In this document: positions 37,210 to 51,616 of the stretch, in pieces | How positions within the stretch are numbered: the first letter of the stretch is position 1 | Layout of the letters: every line of letters begins with the position of its first letter | NCBI RefSeq assembly: GCF_029227915.1 | Contig: NC_079877.1 | Span: 10,475,351 to 10,539,350, forward strand | Direction of reading: 5' to 3' | DNA: 64,000 nucleotides | Source: Hydractinia symbiolongicarpus | Lineage: Eukaryota; Cnidaria; Hydrozoa; Anthoathecata; Hydractiniidae | Notes under the pieces: generated by a model | The model's input: only the letters and a program-made list of their open reading frames with translations | Told to the model about the DNA's origin: nothing | Database searches by the model: none | Program-made: the position numbers and the translations under genes

Positions 37210-38207
37210 GTAACTTTATTTCTGTTGGAGTTTTTTTTTATTTTCATTAAATGTCTGTTTTTAAGTGTATTTTTAAATGGATTTCGTCCTCACTGCAGAA
37301 GGGCAAGTATAAACAACATTGATGTACAGTTCGCATATAAACTTTCAAGTTATATAAATCCTTATAAATATTTAATTTTCAGGATTTGAAGACTCGCTGT
37401 TGTTGTCTATGTTTTAGTTAAAAATATTTTGTTTGTTTGATTGTTTTTATTAGTTATATTTATTTTCTTCTGTGATTTATCATTCTATTTTATGGAAACA
37501 TTGACTCCTTAGACATTTTTAAAATGGAAACGTATATGCAAGGGAACACGTGCAATTACCGTAATCTAGAATTTAGCTTGTGATCCAATTAGTCTTCTTC
37601 GTTTGTTTGTTTGTTTGTTTTTCTTGCTTCATTTTTGGAATATGGCGTGATTTAATTTTTGTGTACTTTTAATGTCATTTAATAATTGTATTTTTTGCAC
37701 TATATAAGTTGTGGAATTTTTTTCATTGCATCATCATCTCTTAATTTCAACAACTGCAAATTTTCCAACTAAAATATTTCACCGATTAAGACGTACAGAT
37801 ATTTAGAAGAAGTTTTATTTTATTTTACTTAAAAAAAAATTGTCTGCTCTAAAGCAACTATTTTAAAATACTAAATATCTGGGATAAAAAATTATCTGAT
37901 TATTTAAGTTGCCAATAGCAACGAGCAATAGAAACAAGAAAAGTATGTTTAGCAACGTTATTTTATGAACGTAAAAAATATTTTGTTTAATTTTAATGTC
38001 ACTCTTAAAAACTCGTACTGTATTAGATAAGTTGAAAGTAGAGACTTGTTTCTCGTGTCAGTTTTAATTCATCTGAAAATGTTATCTATAATTAACTTCA
38101 AGCATAGATCATGACTTCCTTAGAAAGGATTAAGTTGCATCAATTATAATGACATGTCATTAAATTAGGAAGTATGTTAAACAGCATGATTTTTTTCTTC
38201 TTTTAAG

Positions 38208-41200
38208 GGAAGCAACAAATCACAGAAACAACCTCGGTAGTAAAAAGCAGTAGACGTTCAACGTCATCGGCTGCTAGCACACGACGCTCTACGTTATCCA
38301 GTCGGCAATCGTTAGAATCAAGTCGTCCGTCATCAGCTGGCAGTGGACGGCTGTCTGCAGCTTTATCGGATTATCTCGAGCGTCCTGCATCTGCAGCTTC
38401 CAGCAGTAGCCGCAAGCATAGAGACAGATCCATTCAGAGACCCCCAACAGGTGATGAACCCAGGGTTTTAAAGCGACGAGTAAAACAAGAGAAAAGGTCT
38501 AAATCTGCGGATTTCCGTCGCAAAAGGAGAGGTTCTTTTCATGAAAGTATACCGAAATCAAAAGATGATTTAGATCCAGGTATTTTTACAGTCGTAGGAC
38601 GTCCAAATAATCCTTGGGGCGACGAGAACTTAAAACGTAACAAGAGTGTACCAAATTTATCACATAATAACAATCGCACTGTTTTACAATCCACTGAAAA
38701 TTTATTTAAAGAAGAGACACTTAAGTCAAAATCAACACCTGATCTGAGGAAAACTGAAGAAGAGAAACCAAAGCTAGAACGAAAAAGATCAACAAAGAAT
38801 ATCTATATCAAATCTGTACGTTCAAGCACGAAAGAAGAAACTGAGACAATAAGTCATAGCGAAAGCACAACAACAAGTGTCAGCGTTGTTAATAAGCAAG
38901 AGGGTGAGGAGTTACTTGACAATAAACCAGAAGTCAATGGACTCATTGGAGATGGAAAAAAATTGATCAGAAACCAAGAGGAAAAAGAAGAGGAAAAAGA
39001 AGAGGAAAGAGAGGTAAAGGAAGAAGAAAAAGTTATTTTAAACACAGAAAGTGTTACGACTGAATCTGTATCACAAGCTGAAGACGTTGTTTTTCTAAAT
39101 AAGCCAAATAAAATCAGTGCACTTGACATCGGGCATCTTGAAAAAAGGGAACCCGATTCGGAACTCCAGTCAACTCAAGATCTGCAAACACAAGTGCAAG
39201 AGTTTCAAAAAAGTTGTGATAATTTATTGGAGGATATTCAAAGCATACCTGTTGACAGAAAACCACGTGAGAAAACCGTCCAATCAGAAACACAGCTCAC
39301 ACAGCAGGGATTAGAAAAAAAATTAAGGGAAGAACAATTCACAAGAGAAGTTGTTCTCCACGAGAAGCGCCAACGAAGAGAAATTGTCTTATCACGTTTC
39401 TCCTCGGATCTTCCTACTGATTTAATCGATCAAGGTATAGAAATACTGAAGGATTTTATCAAGCAGTTGATATTAGAAGATAAAATCCGAAATATAGTTT
39501 CAATAAAAAGATTTGCTTCGAGTACCGAAGTAGAATATCACTCTGATCAATTCGAAGAAGAAGAAGAAGAGATAAACATGTACCGTAGAAGTCTACAGGA
39601 AACCGGACTCGGTTTAGAGCGACACTCCTCCATGCCAGAAATGTCCAGAGACGAATTCTTGGAGAAAAGAGAGGAAATGAAAAAGAAAGGCATAAAAAGA
39701 AATAACAGCTTAACAAACGTGTCTGGAACACCAAAGAAAAGAGTTATCAAAACCAAAGTATCAAGTAGATTGTTGCAATCAACTGCTGCCAGTCAGGGAA
39801 AACAAAAGTCCAAGATTGCATACGTGCCACCTGCCAAAAGAGGCGATCCAGTTTGGACTGATCAACCTTTGAAAAATGTGGACAGTGGGTATTCTTCCCA
39901 AACGTTTGTCAAATACTACGATGATGAACCGCCAAGAAACATTATTCACTCCGCTAACACTATCGTGGACGACCACGAGAGGTTTGAATGGAAGCCCAAC
40001 TCGAGAAGAGCTTACGAGGAGCATCGTCGAAGTGAAAGCCAGGATGATGCGAGATACTATGATATCAATAATAATTACGACCATCCAGATGGGCCGCCTG
40101 AAAATAAATATGGTAGCTATGAAAACAAATATGGTAGCTCTCCAGGTAATCAAAATAAAAAGTTTCCACCTGAATGGTCACCGAAAAAGTTTCACAGGCC
40201 TCAATCAGATGATGAAGAAGATCCACGAAAATTGAAGACGCCATTCTATACAAGTGGATCCCCTAGCTTAGCGAAAAATCGAGCATATGGGGAAAGTAGC
40301 CGCGACGGTGATTTCTCATATGCGCCTTTCACAACATTTGGAAGCCAGGGTAAGGTTCTGTCTGCATTTACTTCGACTTCGAGTGTTCACGAATCCAACA
40401 CGTTTAAGTATGTTTATACCATTGACGCTGAGCTGAGTTATCGAGAATATAACAAATTAATGAGCATTATCAACATGCTGCAAGAACAGAAGAAGAAATG
40501 GGAAGATGAAGTACAAGAAGTCCGAGATAAGCTTGAGAAAACTGGTAAAGAAAAAATGCAGCTTGCTCATAATAATCACATTCTGAGACAGAGCTTAGAA
40601 GCAGCAAATAGAGCGATTAAAGAGATTAATGGTAAAGTACAAGAGCTGAAGCAAACTTTGGTTCCATTGAGAGAAGAAAACTCAAATCTCCGCGAAGAGA
40701 ACGACGAAATAAAGTCAAGAATGGATTTGACAAAGAAGGATAAGATTACCTTTTTAAATGAGATTCAAGAATACAAGAAGATGCAGTTGGTTTACGAAGA
40801 AAAATTAAATGTTAAAGATCTTGAGATGGAAGATTACAAAAAAAGCATGCATGAGAAGTTTCGAAATCTTGAAGATGCTTACAGAAATTATCGAGACGAC
40901 ATGGAAGAAAAACACCAACAGCTAATAAGTGAAGTTGAACAATTACGACAATTAAATGAGAACTTGAAAAGAGAGCTGGAAGCTTTAAGAAAAGAAAATT
41001 CTAATTTAAAGAAAGACATAGGTGAACTCCAACAGAGAAACGAACGTCTTGAAAACGAATTAAGACAAAGGAAAAACATTGACGAGGAGTTGGTTACCGT
41101 CGCGAAAGAAAAGCAGATGCTTTCAGCAAACACAAAAGACTTAGAAGAATTGTACAGAAAAGAAATTGAAAAAGCGAGCCAAGAAATTGAACGAACAAGA

Positions 41201-44200
41201 TTTGAGATTGACAGATACAAAGACGAGACCAGAGCATTAGAAGGGGAAAATGACCAACTAAAGTTTGACCTAGAAACTTTGGAAAATAGGATAAAGGATC
41301 TGGAGAGTACAAATGAAATGAAAGAAAACGAAAAAAACATCGAAAGACAACAGAATGAAATAATGAAGAACGAAATAGATGAATTGAAGAAGCAGCTACA
41401 AGTTTTGGGGGCTTTGAAACAAGAAAAGATCATGCTGAATGAAGAGAAAGAAAGGTCTAAAGGACAGTTGGAAAATCTTCAAAACCAACTCATCGATTTA
41501 GAACGAGCAAAGAGAGAATGTTTCATCAATGAGCATGAAAATCAAAGGTTAAAGTCGGAGTTGGAACGACTCAAGCACGACATGCAAGATATCGACCACT
41601 TGAAAAGGGAACACGCTTCTGATTCTGCAGAAAACAAAAAGTTAAAGGCTGAATTACAGCATTTAAGAAGTCAACTAGGGTTACTAGAAGACAAACAAAA
41701 ATTCATTACAAGCCCTTACAATGATGAGATCAAATCCGAGTTGGAAAATATCAGAAATCAAATGAGAGACCTTGCCAACAAAGATCAAGAGAGGAAAGTA
41801 GAATTATACACTGACGAATTGAAAGGCGAACTAGAAAGTCTTCGAAATCAAATCAAGGAATTGGATAATATGAATCGTCAACCGCCACCACCGGTTCATG
41901 TGCACCCACAACCAATTTACATGGCACCACCACAACAACCAAACACTGTCACGCAGGATACGACAAATACAATTATAAAGTCGGAGAAAGAGAGAATATC
42001 AGAGAGAGTTATCTATATCAAAGATGAGAATGGAAATTTAAGAGAATTAAAGAAGGATGAGATAGACATGCATGAAAATGTAGAACAACAAAAAAGCCAA
42101 ATGGTTAATGAGGATGAAATAAGTGTTGCGTCAGAAATACAAGTGGAATCTGCGATGCCTGTGGACTTGATGAATGACAATGACTCTATTGACATTGTTA
42201 CCAGTAGCCAAGAGGACCTACAAAATCCAAGAAGACCAAATGGATCTTTAAGTAGTCAATCTGAATTACAGAATGGACACAAGTCAGATAAGAATTCAAC
42301 ATCCTCCAGACCAAGCAGTACTGACACCTACGTGTTGAAATCAAGTGAAATTAGCAGAAGAGAGAGAGAAAAGAGTGAACGTTCTCGTTCAGATGGAGAA
42401 TTTGCAACACAGGATCGAGGTGGAAGATCAGAAAGGATTGGACATCGAAGCAACGAAGAGGAAGAAGACGCAACCAAAGCAAAACAAAAACAAATCGAGG
42501 CAAGAATAAGACGTAAGAGGGAGCAACGGTCAGACTGGGCGTTAAAGACACCTGACATCCACCAACTAAAGCGCTCTTCAATGGAAGAACTTGATAAAGA
42601 AGAACAGTTTGAAAATGACAATCGAAGAAGAAGAAACAGATCACGATCAGCCGGTGGACGATCTCGCTCAGCGGATCCGAGATCACATAGATCACTGGAT
42701 AGAAACTTTACTAACTCGTTGGATCGATCTGCGTCCTTTAAACACGCCCAGAAGGATAGACCGATTAGTAGAGGGGCGTCGCCAACTGGTGAACAAAGGC
42801 AGAACAGAACACAAAAAAGAGAACGAGGGCGCTCCCCAAATAGAAGAAACAGAGAATACACAGACTACGTGCAAAGTTACAATAAACAACGAAACAACTT
42901 TTCTAGCGATAGGAAAGACACCATAGTACAAAAGAATCAACGCTATGCTGTGGAAATAACAGTCGATAACAGAAACATATCTGTGGAGAGACAACAAGAG
43001 ATTACAAGGCTAATAAACGACAAGCAAAATGTTCGTACAGTGAAACAGAATCAAGATGATAGCATGTCGCCTACCCGACGAAGGAGAGTTAAAAGTGGAG
43101 AAAGAAGGTTGAGTAGGGAGAGAAGGAGACGAATGAGTGACAACTACGAAGATAGCAGCTCTGAAGTTGATGAGAGAAAACCACGCAGGAAGCAACCGAC
43201 GAAAAATAGGGATAATCCTATACGAAGTGAGACATATCGCGATGGAAATGCGTTTGATGCCAGTGATATGTTGGCCGAAGCAATGCGATCTAGACAAGAG
43301 CAAGCAATGACAAACAAAATAGGAAGTATGTTTATTTTCATTTTTTCAAATTTGATAATTAAGTAAAGCCTTTTTTGTCACGTGTCATTTTCATTCTTAA
43401 TAAAAAATTATCAATAGGCGTTCGCAGAATGGAATTCAAAGATAATGTACGACATTCACCAGCTAATGACATATTGGTAGCACAGCAGCAACAACAACAA
43501 CAAAAACGAAGAGAAGAAGAGCTTAGGAAACAACAGTTATTGCAACAAGAACAACAAAAACAACAACAATTACTGCAGGACAAACAAAAACAACAACAAT
43601 TACTGCAGGACAAACAAAGGCAACAACAATTACTGCAGGAACAACAAAGGCAACAAAAAGAGTATGAGCACCAGCTCAAGCAACAACAATTGCTTCATCA
43701 GCAACAACAACAACAACAAGAACAAAAACAACTTCTGCTGAGACACCAACAATTGCAACAACAACAAATGCAACAACAAAAACAACAACAACAAAAACAA
43801 CAACAACGACACCAATACGAAGAACGAAGAAACACAGAAACCATCAAGTATCACACAGAAAAGGTGATGACATCTACACACAGAAGTAACACTTTACCCT
43901 CACAACAAAAAGCTCCAGTAAAACCAAAGAGGATGTTCGAGTTGGACAGAGGTTATTTGACCGACTCGTCTAAACCAGCAAGAGTGCAAGGAAAAACCGT
44001 TATGTCGAAGAGTCAAACAAATTTAAATGATGAACGAAGCTTGGAGTTTGACTATAGGTAATTTACTTTAGTTTTCGTTTGGAAAGACTGACTTATGCTG
44101 TTCTTACTTTTTTGTACGTAGCTATTATTTCTATCTTATCTGTACTATTTTTCGTGCATACACAAAACAACATTTTAATAATTACTTCCTCCTTAAATTT

Positions 44201-45960
44201 GTTTTGCAACACAGCTTAATTATACTATGTTTACGTTGTTTTGTGAAGGAATTTGAATTTATGCAAAATGAATTCGCGCAAAATATTCTTGGTCTACGGA
44301 AGTTAGTGCAATAGAAATGTTGCCTTGTGTCCAATATTTGTTATATGAAAAATAAACATATTAGGCGAGAATATAGCACAGAAAAGGCCATTTACGTAAC
44401 AGCTAAAAGAGGTTATATTATATTGCTTGCTGTACTTCTGTTTGTGAGCGAAAAATGTATTAAAGGGTGAAATCCCGCGGATTTTTCCACGAACTATCAA
44501 CTACTGTATTCTATTATTACTATAGGAACAAAAACAGCCAACAGAAACACGTTCAAAACCTACGTGCAGATGAATCGATTAAACTAACTCTCACGCCAAC
44601 ACTCGCAAATAAAAAACATCGAGAGGATGAACTGTACGCAAAAATAAATAAGCAAAACTCTCAGTCTTACAAAAGTTTGACTGAACAAGACATGGATCAA
44701 GTTAATAGAATGGAAAGAGCAAGACAAAAACATCTTCAAAAGAATGCTCGAGGTTAGTATTTAAAACCGTATGATTAGGAAAAAAATGTGTAGGATAAAG
44801 CTAGCACACTCAACCCCGAAGGGACACAAAAAGGTTCAAAAACAGAGAGGTCGTTATTGTCGAAAGATTATATAAGGGTTTCTTAAGGAGAAGGGAAAAA
44901 ACTTAGTTCGAAAAATTCAGATGTTTGCTATATCAACGATTCGTAGTTCATTGTAATTGATTCCTAATAAAACTTTACTTGCCAAATTTGACATTGCTCA
45001 AAATGTGAGATATTGCTCAAAATATGAGATATTACCAACTTTTTACCAGGTCAAGAAGAGCGAAATATAGACAGTGAAAGATCTCTACATAAAAGTGCAA
45101 GCCAATCTTCTGCAAAGAGCGTGATCACGATGGATGGCATCCCAATAGAACGATCTGGCAGAGACAAAGGTGTGAGAAGTGTGATCCAGGATGCTTCATC
45201 TGTCAGTGTAAAGAATAGCTTTATTACCGAAAAAGAAGCAAATGCGATGTTTTCAAAAGCTGTCAAACATGCGTCCTCGGGAGTATCGCAAGAAAAGCAG
45301 AAGTCGCGTAACACATACGAAACAGGAGGTAAAGGAGACTATGTGCGACATTCATCATGGAGTCATCAAGACAAACAGGAATTACGTCATCACAATAAAA
45401 ATCAAATGAGCCATGAAGATTGGCAACGAGCTAACACAATGCCGCGAAATATGAAAAAACAAGATGAAAATATACAGAGAAAGAAAATATACAAATCTTC
45501 TGAAGCACTGTCTAGTGTGGAGCATCAAAATCGGAGTTATCGAGACACAAAATTACACGGAGAAGTTCAACGTCGAAATAAACAAACGTCACGTGACCCG
45601 ACACACAGATTAAGCGCCATGTCTACCGACAGTTTGGGCGGGTTTTCGCAAATTACATACACAACAGTCGGCGACTCAAACTCTCGTTACGACGATTACG
45701 CCACTCAAATTGACGACGATTTGTCAAAACGAAGTCCTAATAACCAGTACGACAGAAATCAAAAATATCAGGACGAAAGCGATATATTACGCCACGCTAA
45801 ATCAATTCCCAAGGGACACAGTAAATTTCACTGTGATAAATGTCGCGAATTAAATTTACGAACGCCGAAAGGAGAGCCAGTTAGATTTTGTTGGGAGAGA
45901 TATTACCCTATAAGCGAGACCACACCCAGGCCTAGCCTGCAAAGTTTACACCGAGTTTAG
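38208..45960 (+). CDS. Large coiled-coil protein with S/R-rich and polyQ regions, four exons seen
   Basis: Exons 38208-43325, 43418-44057, 44526-44752 and 45050-45960 join in phase with GT-AG signals to about 2,298 codons; the N-terminus is not certain. The order is: a Ser/Arg-rich low-complexity start (38220-38520); a Glu/Lys stretch near 38980; a long coiled coil from about 40430 to 41870 (some 480 residues, starting YREYNKLMSIINMLQEQKKK); a Pro-rich hinge (PPPPVHVHPQP, near 41885); a charged S/R-rich region with SRSAD-type repeats (42360-43320); and a polyQ/LLQDKQ block in exon 2 (43485-43820). A C-terminal CDKCREL...RFCWERY motif may bind metal. I do not recognise the family. The layout suggests a cytoskeletal or centrosome/cilium-type scaffold, but that is only inference. 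Confidence 0.8.
43531..43710 (+). repeat. 30-bp tandem repeat within polyQ coding region
   Basis: Units of caacaacaattactgcagga plus caaacaaaaa or similar. The clearest are at 43561, 43591 and 43621, with degenerate units on both sides. Each adds ten residues (QQQLLQDKQK-like), so length changes would keep the frame. Confidence 0.85.
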
Positions 45961-47474
45961 AACTTTATAATTACAACAACTTTTACACTTAGTTTCTTCT
46001 CACAGAACAGGTTTTATCTCTGATCGATGTTCGGTTAACATAATCTATTTTAAAAATAGGAACCGTTCAGTTAAAATTTGCTAATATAATTTGCAAACAA
46101 AAGGGTTTTTCGCACATTTTCTATAATTTTTCGGTACGATTGTGCATACTATTTTAGAAATATTCTATTTTACTATCACTATTAAGGTGGTTTACGAAGA
46201 CCAAGTGCCAAATTAGAAGTTTCAGATCTTAAAAAGAAATAAGACACAACCAAGAAAAATTTTTAAAGAAATTTTTTGTCCATCTGAATTCGTGAAACTT
46301 TTGGGCACGACAAATTTTCGTGAAAAGCTGATGCGTCAACAATTGATTCGCAAAAATGTAAAGTTTATCAAATTTTTAGTTTTGAAAGATATGCAATACT
46401 CGTAAGAAGCTTTTTTTTATTTGAAAGGATTGTGCGAAAGAAAAGTTTTAAAAATTTCATGAATTAAATTAAATAATGAACAAAAAACAAACAGATTTTA
46501 TAGAAACTTTTTAAAGCTAAAGAAATTATCAAAAACTATACATAAAAGAAAAGAAAAGTTTTCGTAATAAACACCTGCTACTTTTTAGGTCACAAAAATT
46601 CATTACAAAATTCTTCAGTTGTTACGAAAACGAAGAAAAACAGTTTTTTTTTACAGAAATAGCAACATTTAACCTACAGAACAATCTTTAAGTAGCCACG
46701 TTTTTTTGCATATAATAACTTAATTAATCTTGTATTATATTTGATAATAAATTTAATAATTTATCAACTAGGAGTAGTGAGTATAAGTGCTTATTTTTTC
46801 AGAACACTTGTTAAAGAAATGTCACATGATATCATCACTGGAACTGTTTTCATTGTTCGTTACTGACTGTGCATGCATGAAGATTACTGCAACATTTATT
46901 GCTGTAAAAATTTATACAAAACTGAACACTAACAATGTATTGAACATTTTCTCTGATATAATTAATTAAAGATCCGTCAAAATTAATTTAAATATAAAAA
47001 AATGTTTGGGACTTCTGTATAATAAAATGGGGTAAATGGTAAAACAATGTCTCATTAGACGCTTTGTTAATGATGATATCGACATGCAGAGATTAAAATT
47101 CCTTAATGGAACTAATTTCCGCAAGTCAAAAAAATGTTGCATTTATTTTGGCGAATCGAACAGATTTTGACTAACGATTTAATAGAAAGTGTGAAGTCTT
47201 AGGTTTCAAAAATTTGTATCTAAAAAATGACTTTGTCAGTACCACTGGCTTCAGTATTTAGTACAAAGCGGTAAAAAATTTAAAATTTCATAAAGAAATT
47301 AGTTTCCTCAAGGTAACTAATTTTCCACGAAAGTTCAAGATTATACAAATATATACGAAAGTTAAAACTAAAATCACTAACCTACTTTAAATAACCACCA
47401 TTACATAAAAACTACCAAATTAAATAATGCTTACAGCCTCTTATAACATCATAACCTCATATCACATAACTGTA
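45961..47474. other. Intergenic region between convergent genes
   Basis: 3' UTRs of the coiled-coil gene (plus) and the deaminase gene (minus) should both fall here. A ttcgtgaaac/ttttcgtgaaaag pair near 46285-46335 looks like an old dispersed repeat. No coding exon seen. Confidence 0.45.
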
Positions 47475-47909
47475 TTAACTGGTATTATTTTGTTGCCCCT
47501 TCGTCAATGCATGGCTATCAAAGCTGTTTGGCAGAAGTTCTTTCAAAAAACAGCGTTTGTAATTTCTATCGTTATCAACTAGAATAACTTCCACATCTCC
47601 AAATTCGGACATAAACTGACGACACGCTCCACAGGGATACACAAATTGATCTTTGACATCAGTACAGACTGCTATTGCTCTGAACGAACGGCTACCTTCA
47701 CTTATGGCTTTAGTATATGCAGTTCTTTCAGCACAAATTGCTAATCCATAGCTCACATTTTCCACATTGCACCCTTTAACAACTTTACCATCTTGACAAA
47801 GTAAGGCAGCACCAACGCGGAATTTACTGTAAGGCGAATAAGAGAACTCCTTTGCAATTAAACATGTATTTATTAGCGTATCCAACTCTTCTTTATTCAA
47901 ATTACTCAT
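47475..47909 (-). CDS. cda: Cytidine deaminase (free nucleoside type), intronless
   Basis: The protein has 144 residues, the normal length for the small homotetrameric enzyme. It hydrolyses cytidine or deoxycytidine to uridine or deoxyuridine in pyrimidine salvage in the cytosol. It shows FSYSPYSKFRVGAAL (substrate loop), CNVENVSYGLAICAERTA with zinc Cys59 and the proton-shuttling Glu61, and PCGACRQFMSE with zinc Cys93 and Cys96. All catalytic residues are present. The start is the only Met before the conserved region. The single exon is unusual for an animal gene and could reflect retroposition or intron loss; no poly(A) trace or target duplication was identified. Confidence 0.93.
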   Translation of the reverse strand: MSNLNKEELDTLINTCLIAKEFSYSPYSKFRVGAALLCQDGKVVKGCNVENVSYGLAICAERTAYTKAISEGSRSFRAIAVCTDVKDQFVYPCGACRQFMSEFGDVEVILVDNDRNYKRCFLKELLPNSFDSHALTKGQQNNTS

Positions 47910-50900
47910 TTTCTATTGATTTTGTTTCTAAAAAAACATTTTTTACTTATAGCTACAGGGAAAACATATAATAAAATATCCACAGCAGATTTGAGTAGTT
48001 ACATCCAAAAGGTTACTGTTGTGATGCTTACCAAAAGTCACACCCATATATTTCTATTATATTACAAACAGTTGAAAACGCCTCAAACAACAAAAAAATA
48101 ACACTAAACCAACATTCTTTAATTTTTATTTGTCAATTATTTTGTTCTTCGTTACTATAAAGTCTGAATACTAAAATTAAGAATTATTTACATATCACTC
48201 ATGCCAGAAGTTGTCGAAAATCTGCAAATAATGCCCAAAAAGGTTTTCCAAATCTGCCCTGAGTTTAGTCGGTTTGAGAAGACTTTTTAAAGTGAGAAAT
48301 AAGACAAGTAATGAAATAAGACAAGTTTTAGTGATAGAAAATATGGAATTTGATTTACTTAGATCTTATCATATTTGTCAGTATATGTTTAAGTGTAGAT
48401 TTCTCAGTAATAACAGATGTATTTCTTGCTTAAGTGTAGCCAGTTTTTTTTGGTCATTCACTTTCTATGATAAGGCCATTTCTACCACTTTTGTTAAAAA
48501 GGAAGTTATGGAGTTCAGAAAATCTTAAGATCCAAAACCAGCTCATCCAACCAATGTGGCCAGCAGTTTTATCTTGATCAATACATATGACAGTTATAAT
48601 GTTCTATATGGTTACCACACAAAATGTCTTGTTCACCCCGTGAAACCTTAGTGGATGATTCTGATTTTCTACAAAATTCTATTGGGCACCTTTGTTTTAA
48701 CCCACACACCCAATCTAAAATGCCCAATGTTAAAGCTTTTTCAAACTGCAAATCAAACCTATTATATTTAAAAAAAACTAAGAAAGCCTGCTTAAACAAA
48801 TAAAATAAACATGATAATGTTTGAAAGCTTTAAAGGTGCCAACACCTATCAAAATAATTTTTCACATTTGCAGGTTATTAAAAAAATCAGCTTAGCTCAA
48901 CTCATCTTACAAGTTTGAATTGAGAAATAACAAACTGAAACCTCTATAACTGTGTATGATCCAAGAACTTGTGTTATGTTTTTTAAATTGTATTTATATT
49001 AGGAAAGATATGCAGCCTTTGTGCCATTGACCAAACAACTTGTAATTGGTTATTCTGCACGTTCAACTTGATAATCATCAAATTAATATTAAAACCTTGT
49101 TGCGATAGTGCATATACATATTTTTAATTTCCAAAACAAGAGTAAATGAACAAATAGACTAGCTTTAGCCATTAACATAATCTTAGTGGGCAAAAGCTGC
49201 GTAATCCTAAATTTAAAAAATCTAAAAGTAAAAATTTGGAAAAAAATTGAAAAAAACAAATTAAAAGAAATCCATAAAACTATATATAAATTAGAATAAA
49301 TTGATTGAAAATTTGAATTGAAAACTCTAAGATGAGCAAAATTTTAAATGACCAAAAATTAGTATTTTTGTGGCCAAAAACCAATTTTTATCAAGAATAA
49401 ATTAATGCTTTATGTCAACATTCCCTTTCGATGGATGATGTCATCATTTTTGCATTGAAGTCAAAATCAGTGAACCATCAATTCCATAAGAATATCTTTC
49501 AAGTTTTATTCTAGATATTAATTTTATCTTATACAGTTCTCAAAAGTCAAACTGCAGACAAGGCATTTAACTTGAAAACTCAGCCACTTACAACTTAAAT
49601 ATAAGAATAAAAAAAGTGCCTGCTGCGCCCGTACCTAATTACAGGCCTCTTTCTTTGAATTTTCTACTGTCATTAACGCAAGGATATTTTATTGCATAGT
49701 ATATATATACTGAAGCTCGAGTTTTCTTATTTTTGTTAGTTTTTTTCATTTTCACACTTTATCTATACCTAACACAGACATTTTTTTTTCTTTTAACTTT
49801 TCCCCAACAACAAATGTATGCTTATCAAGATATCATGAAAGAAATTTAAAATTCTTCAGTAAAAACTATCTTTACCTGCGAAAAGTACAGCTCTGGTCAA
49901 GGAAATAAACATGTATTTTGCAAAAACCTCTTAAATTGAATATCTAAAGTTTTTATCATCATTTTGAGTAATGCTTTATTTACTTTCCTTTTCAGTATTT
50001 GTCAATATGCATAACCAGTATTGTACCAGTGCAGTGCAGCAGACACTTTGGTTTATTAATGGCTAGACATTAGGTCTTGTACCCCAAAGGTCATGCACAT
50101 AACTTGACAAAAAACATTTTTTAGGCAAACAGATGAACTTATTTGAAAAAGCAAAAGGAAGTCTAAAACACCTGTGGCAAATATGGTCTATTAGCAACCT
50201 TTTAGTATAGAAAGTTGTGTAGCAAATTGTATTTTATTTAAAGTTTTTTACTATTTTTTGTGACAAAAATCAATTAGCAAGAAATTGAATGCCCATTACA
50301 GCTATCTGCTTCAGACTAAAGCTTTAGCTAGCCGTCTTTTCCATCCAGCTTAGCTGGCTAGCTAGCTATAGATATTATATACGCAAGAAGCAAATCTCAT
50401 TATGTTTTCTGTATAAAGCTAGCTACGGCCACACAGATTCTTTGATAAAATTAACTTTGTAAATGCAAAAAAAGAAACAGAAAATAAAACAAACAAAAAA
50501 CAAACAAACAAAAAAGAGTTTGAAAATGAAACCTACATTTAGCTTACTCACGTCACGTCTCGTTCAAAGAACGGCAAGATATATTTGATGCCTGCGTCTG
50601 CTGGATAGTGGTATATAAACAATTAACAAAAAGTTATTTTTAGTTAGGGGGGTGTATTTTTTGTCTAAACAGTGTATATATTAACTGAAATGATATTAAA
50701 ATTAACAATGTATCATTATGTGAAATTATATAACAATTTTAATTAAAACATTATACGTAGAATTAATTATAAATGTCTTAAAAATAAATTTATCATCTTA
50801 TTGATATGGAAAGTTTTCCCAGTTTTTGATTCTGTTGACCCATAACGAGTCAATAAATCCGTGCGGCGATCATTATACAAATTGGAGGCAATGTTGGTAT

Positions 50901-51616
50901 AATAATTTCGATTTGGGTATCAACTTACCCTCATTACACGAGTTCACCACAGTTTCAGTTAACCATGGTGACAATCTGTTTACTTTCTTTTTTTAAATAC
51001 AGAAAAGAGCAAAAAACTTAAACTGTGAAAAGATGTATTCCAATTTGAGCCGTAGCCGGCTAAGCATGTTTGATCTAGCCAGCTTATGATGCAATACACC
51101 TTTACGATAATTCAATTGTACATGCGTTCCTACGGCTCTCCCTCGTTTTACATTATCGGAAAAAAGGAGGTAAAAATCGTGTTTTTATGAGAGTATGTTA
51201 AAGACGAAAGCGTGTTTTCTCCAGTTTTTTTACCTTCCGTCATATCAATTTCTTTCAAATGTCCAGGAAACGTTAATAATAATAAGATACAACTTATGTG
51301 TACTTTTCATTAAAAACAAAACGCGGCAAGAAAAGTTATCTCGAAAAAACGCCTTTTCTCATTAATAAACTCTTATAAAAGTGTGATGTTTACCTCCTCC
51401 GATCGCTAAATAAGCTGCGATGGAGTGTTAGTTTTCCAGAATTATTGTAAAGGTGTATTCCTTAATCTCCCTCCTGTCTCCATCATGCAAGATTAGTAAA
51501 CAAATAGGCCAAACAGTAGCAAACTTGTTACAGTAAGTTTCCCATTATGTTTGTTTATAAATGAATTCTAGTGTTTACATTTTTAAATGCCAGAGCCAAG
51601 GAGCTTAGCTAGAGGA
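47910..51616. other. Long non-coding stretch
   Basis: No supported exon. The short ORFs (47916-48101, 48274-48528, 48799-48578) have no recognisable domain. Several agctagctagct-type words occur at 50330-50370 and a caaacaaacaaa simple repeat at about 50480-50515. The deaminase promoter should lie just right of 47909. Confidence 0.4.

Noticed and set aside
43630-43881. Leucine-rich minus-strand ORF
   Set aside because: It is the antisense of the CAA/polyQ coding repeat.
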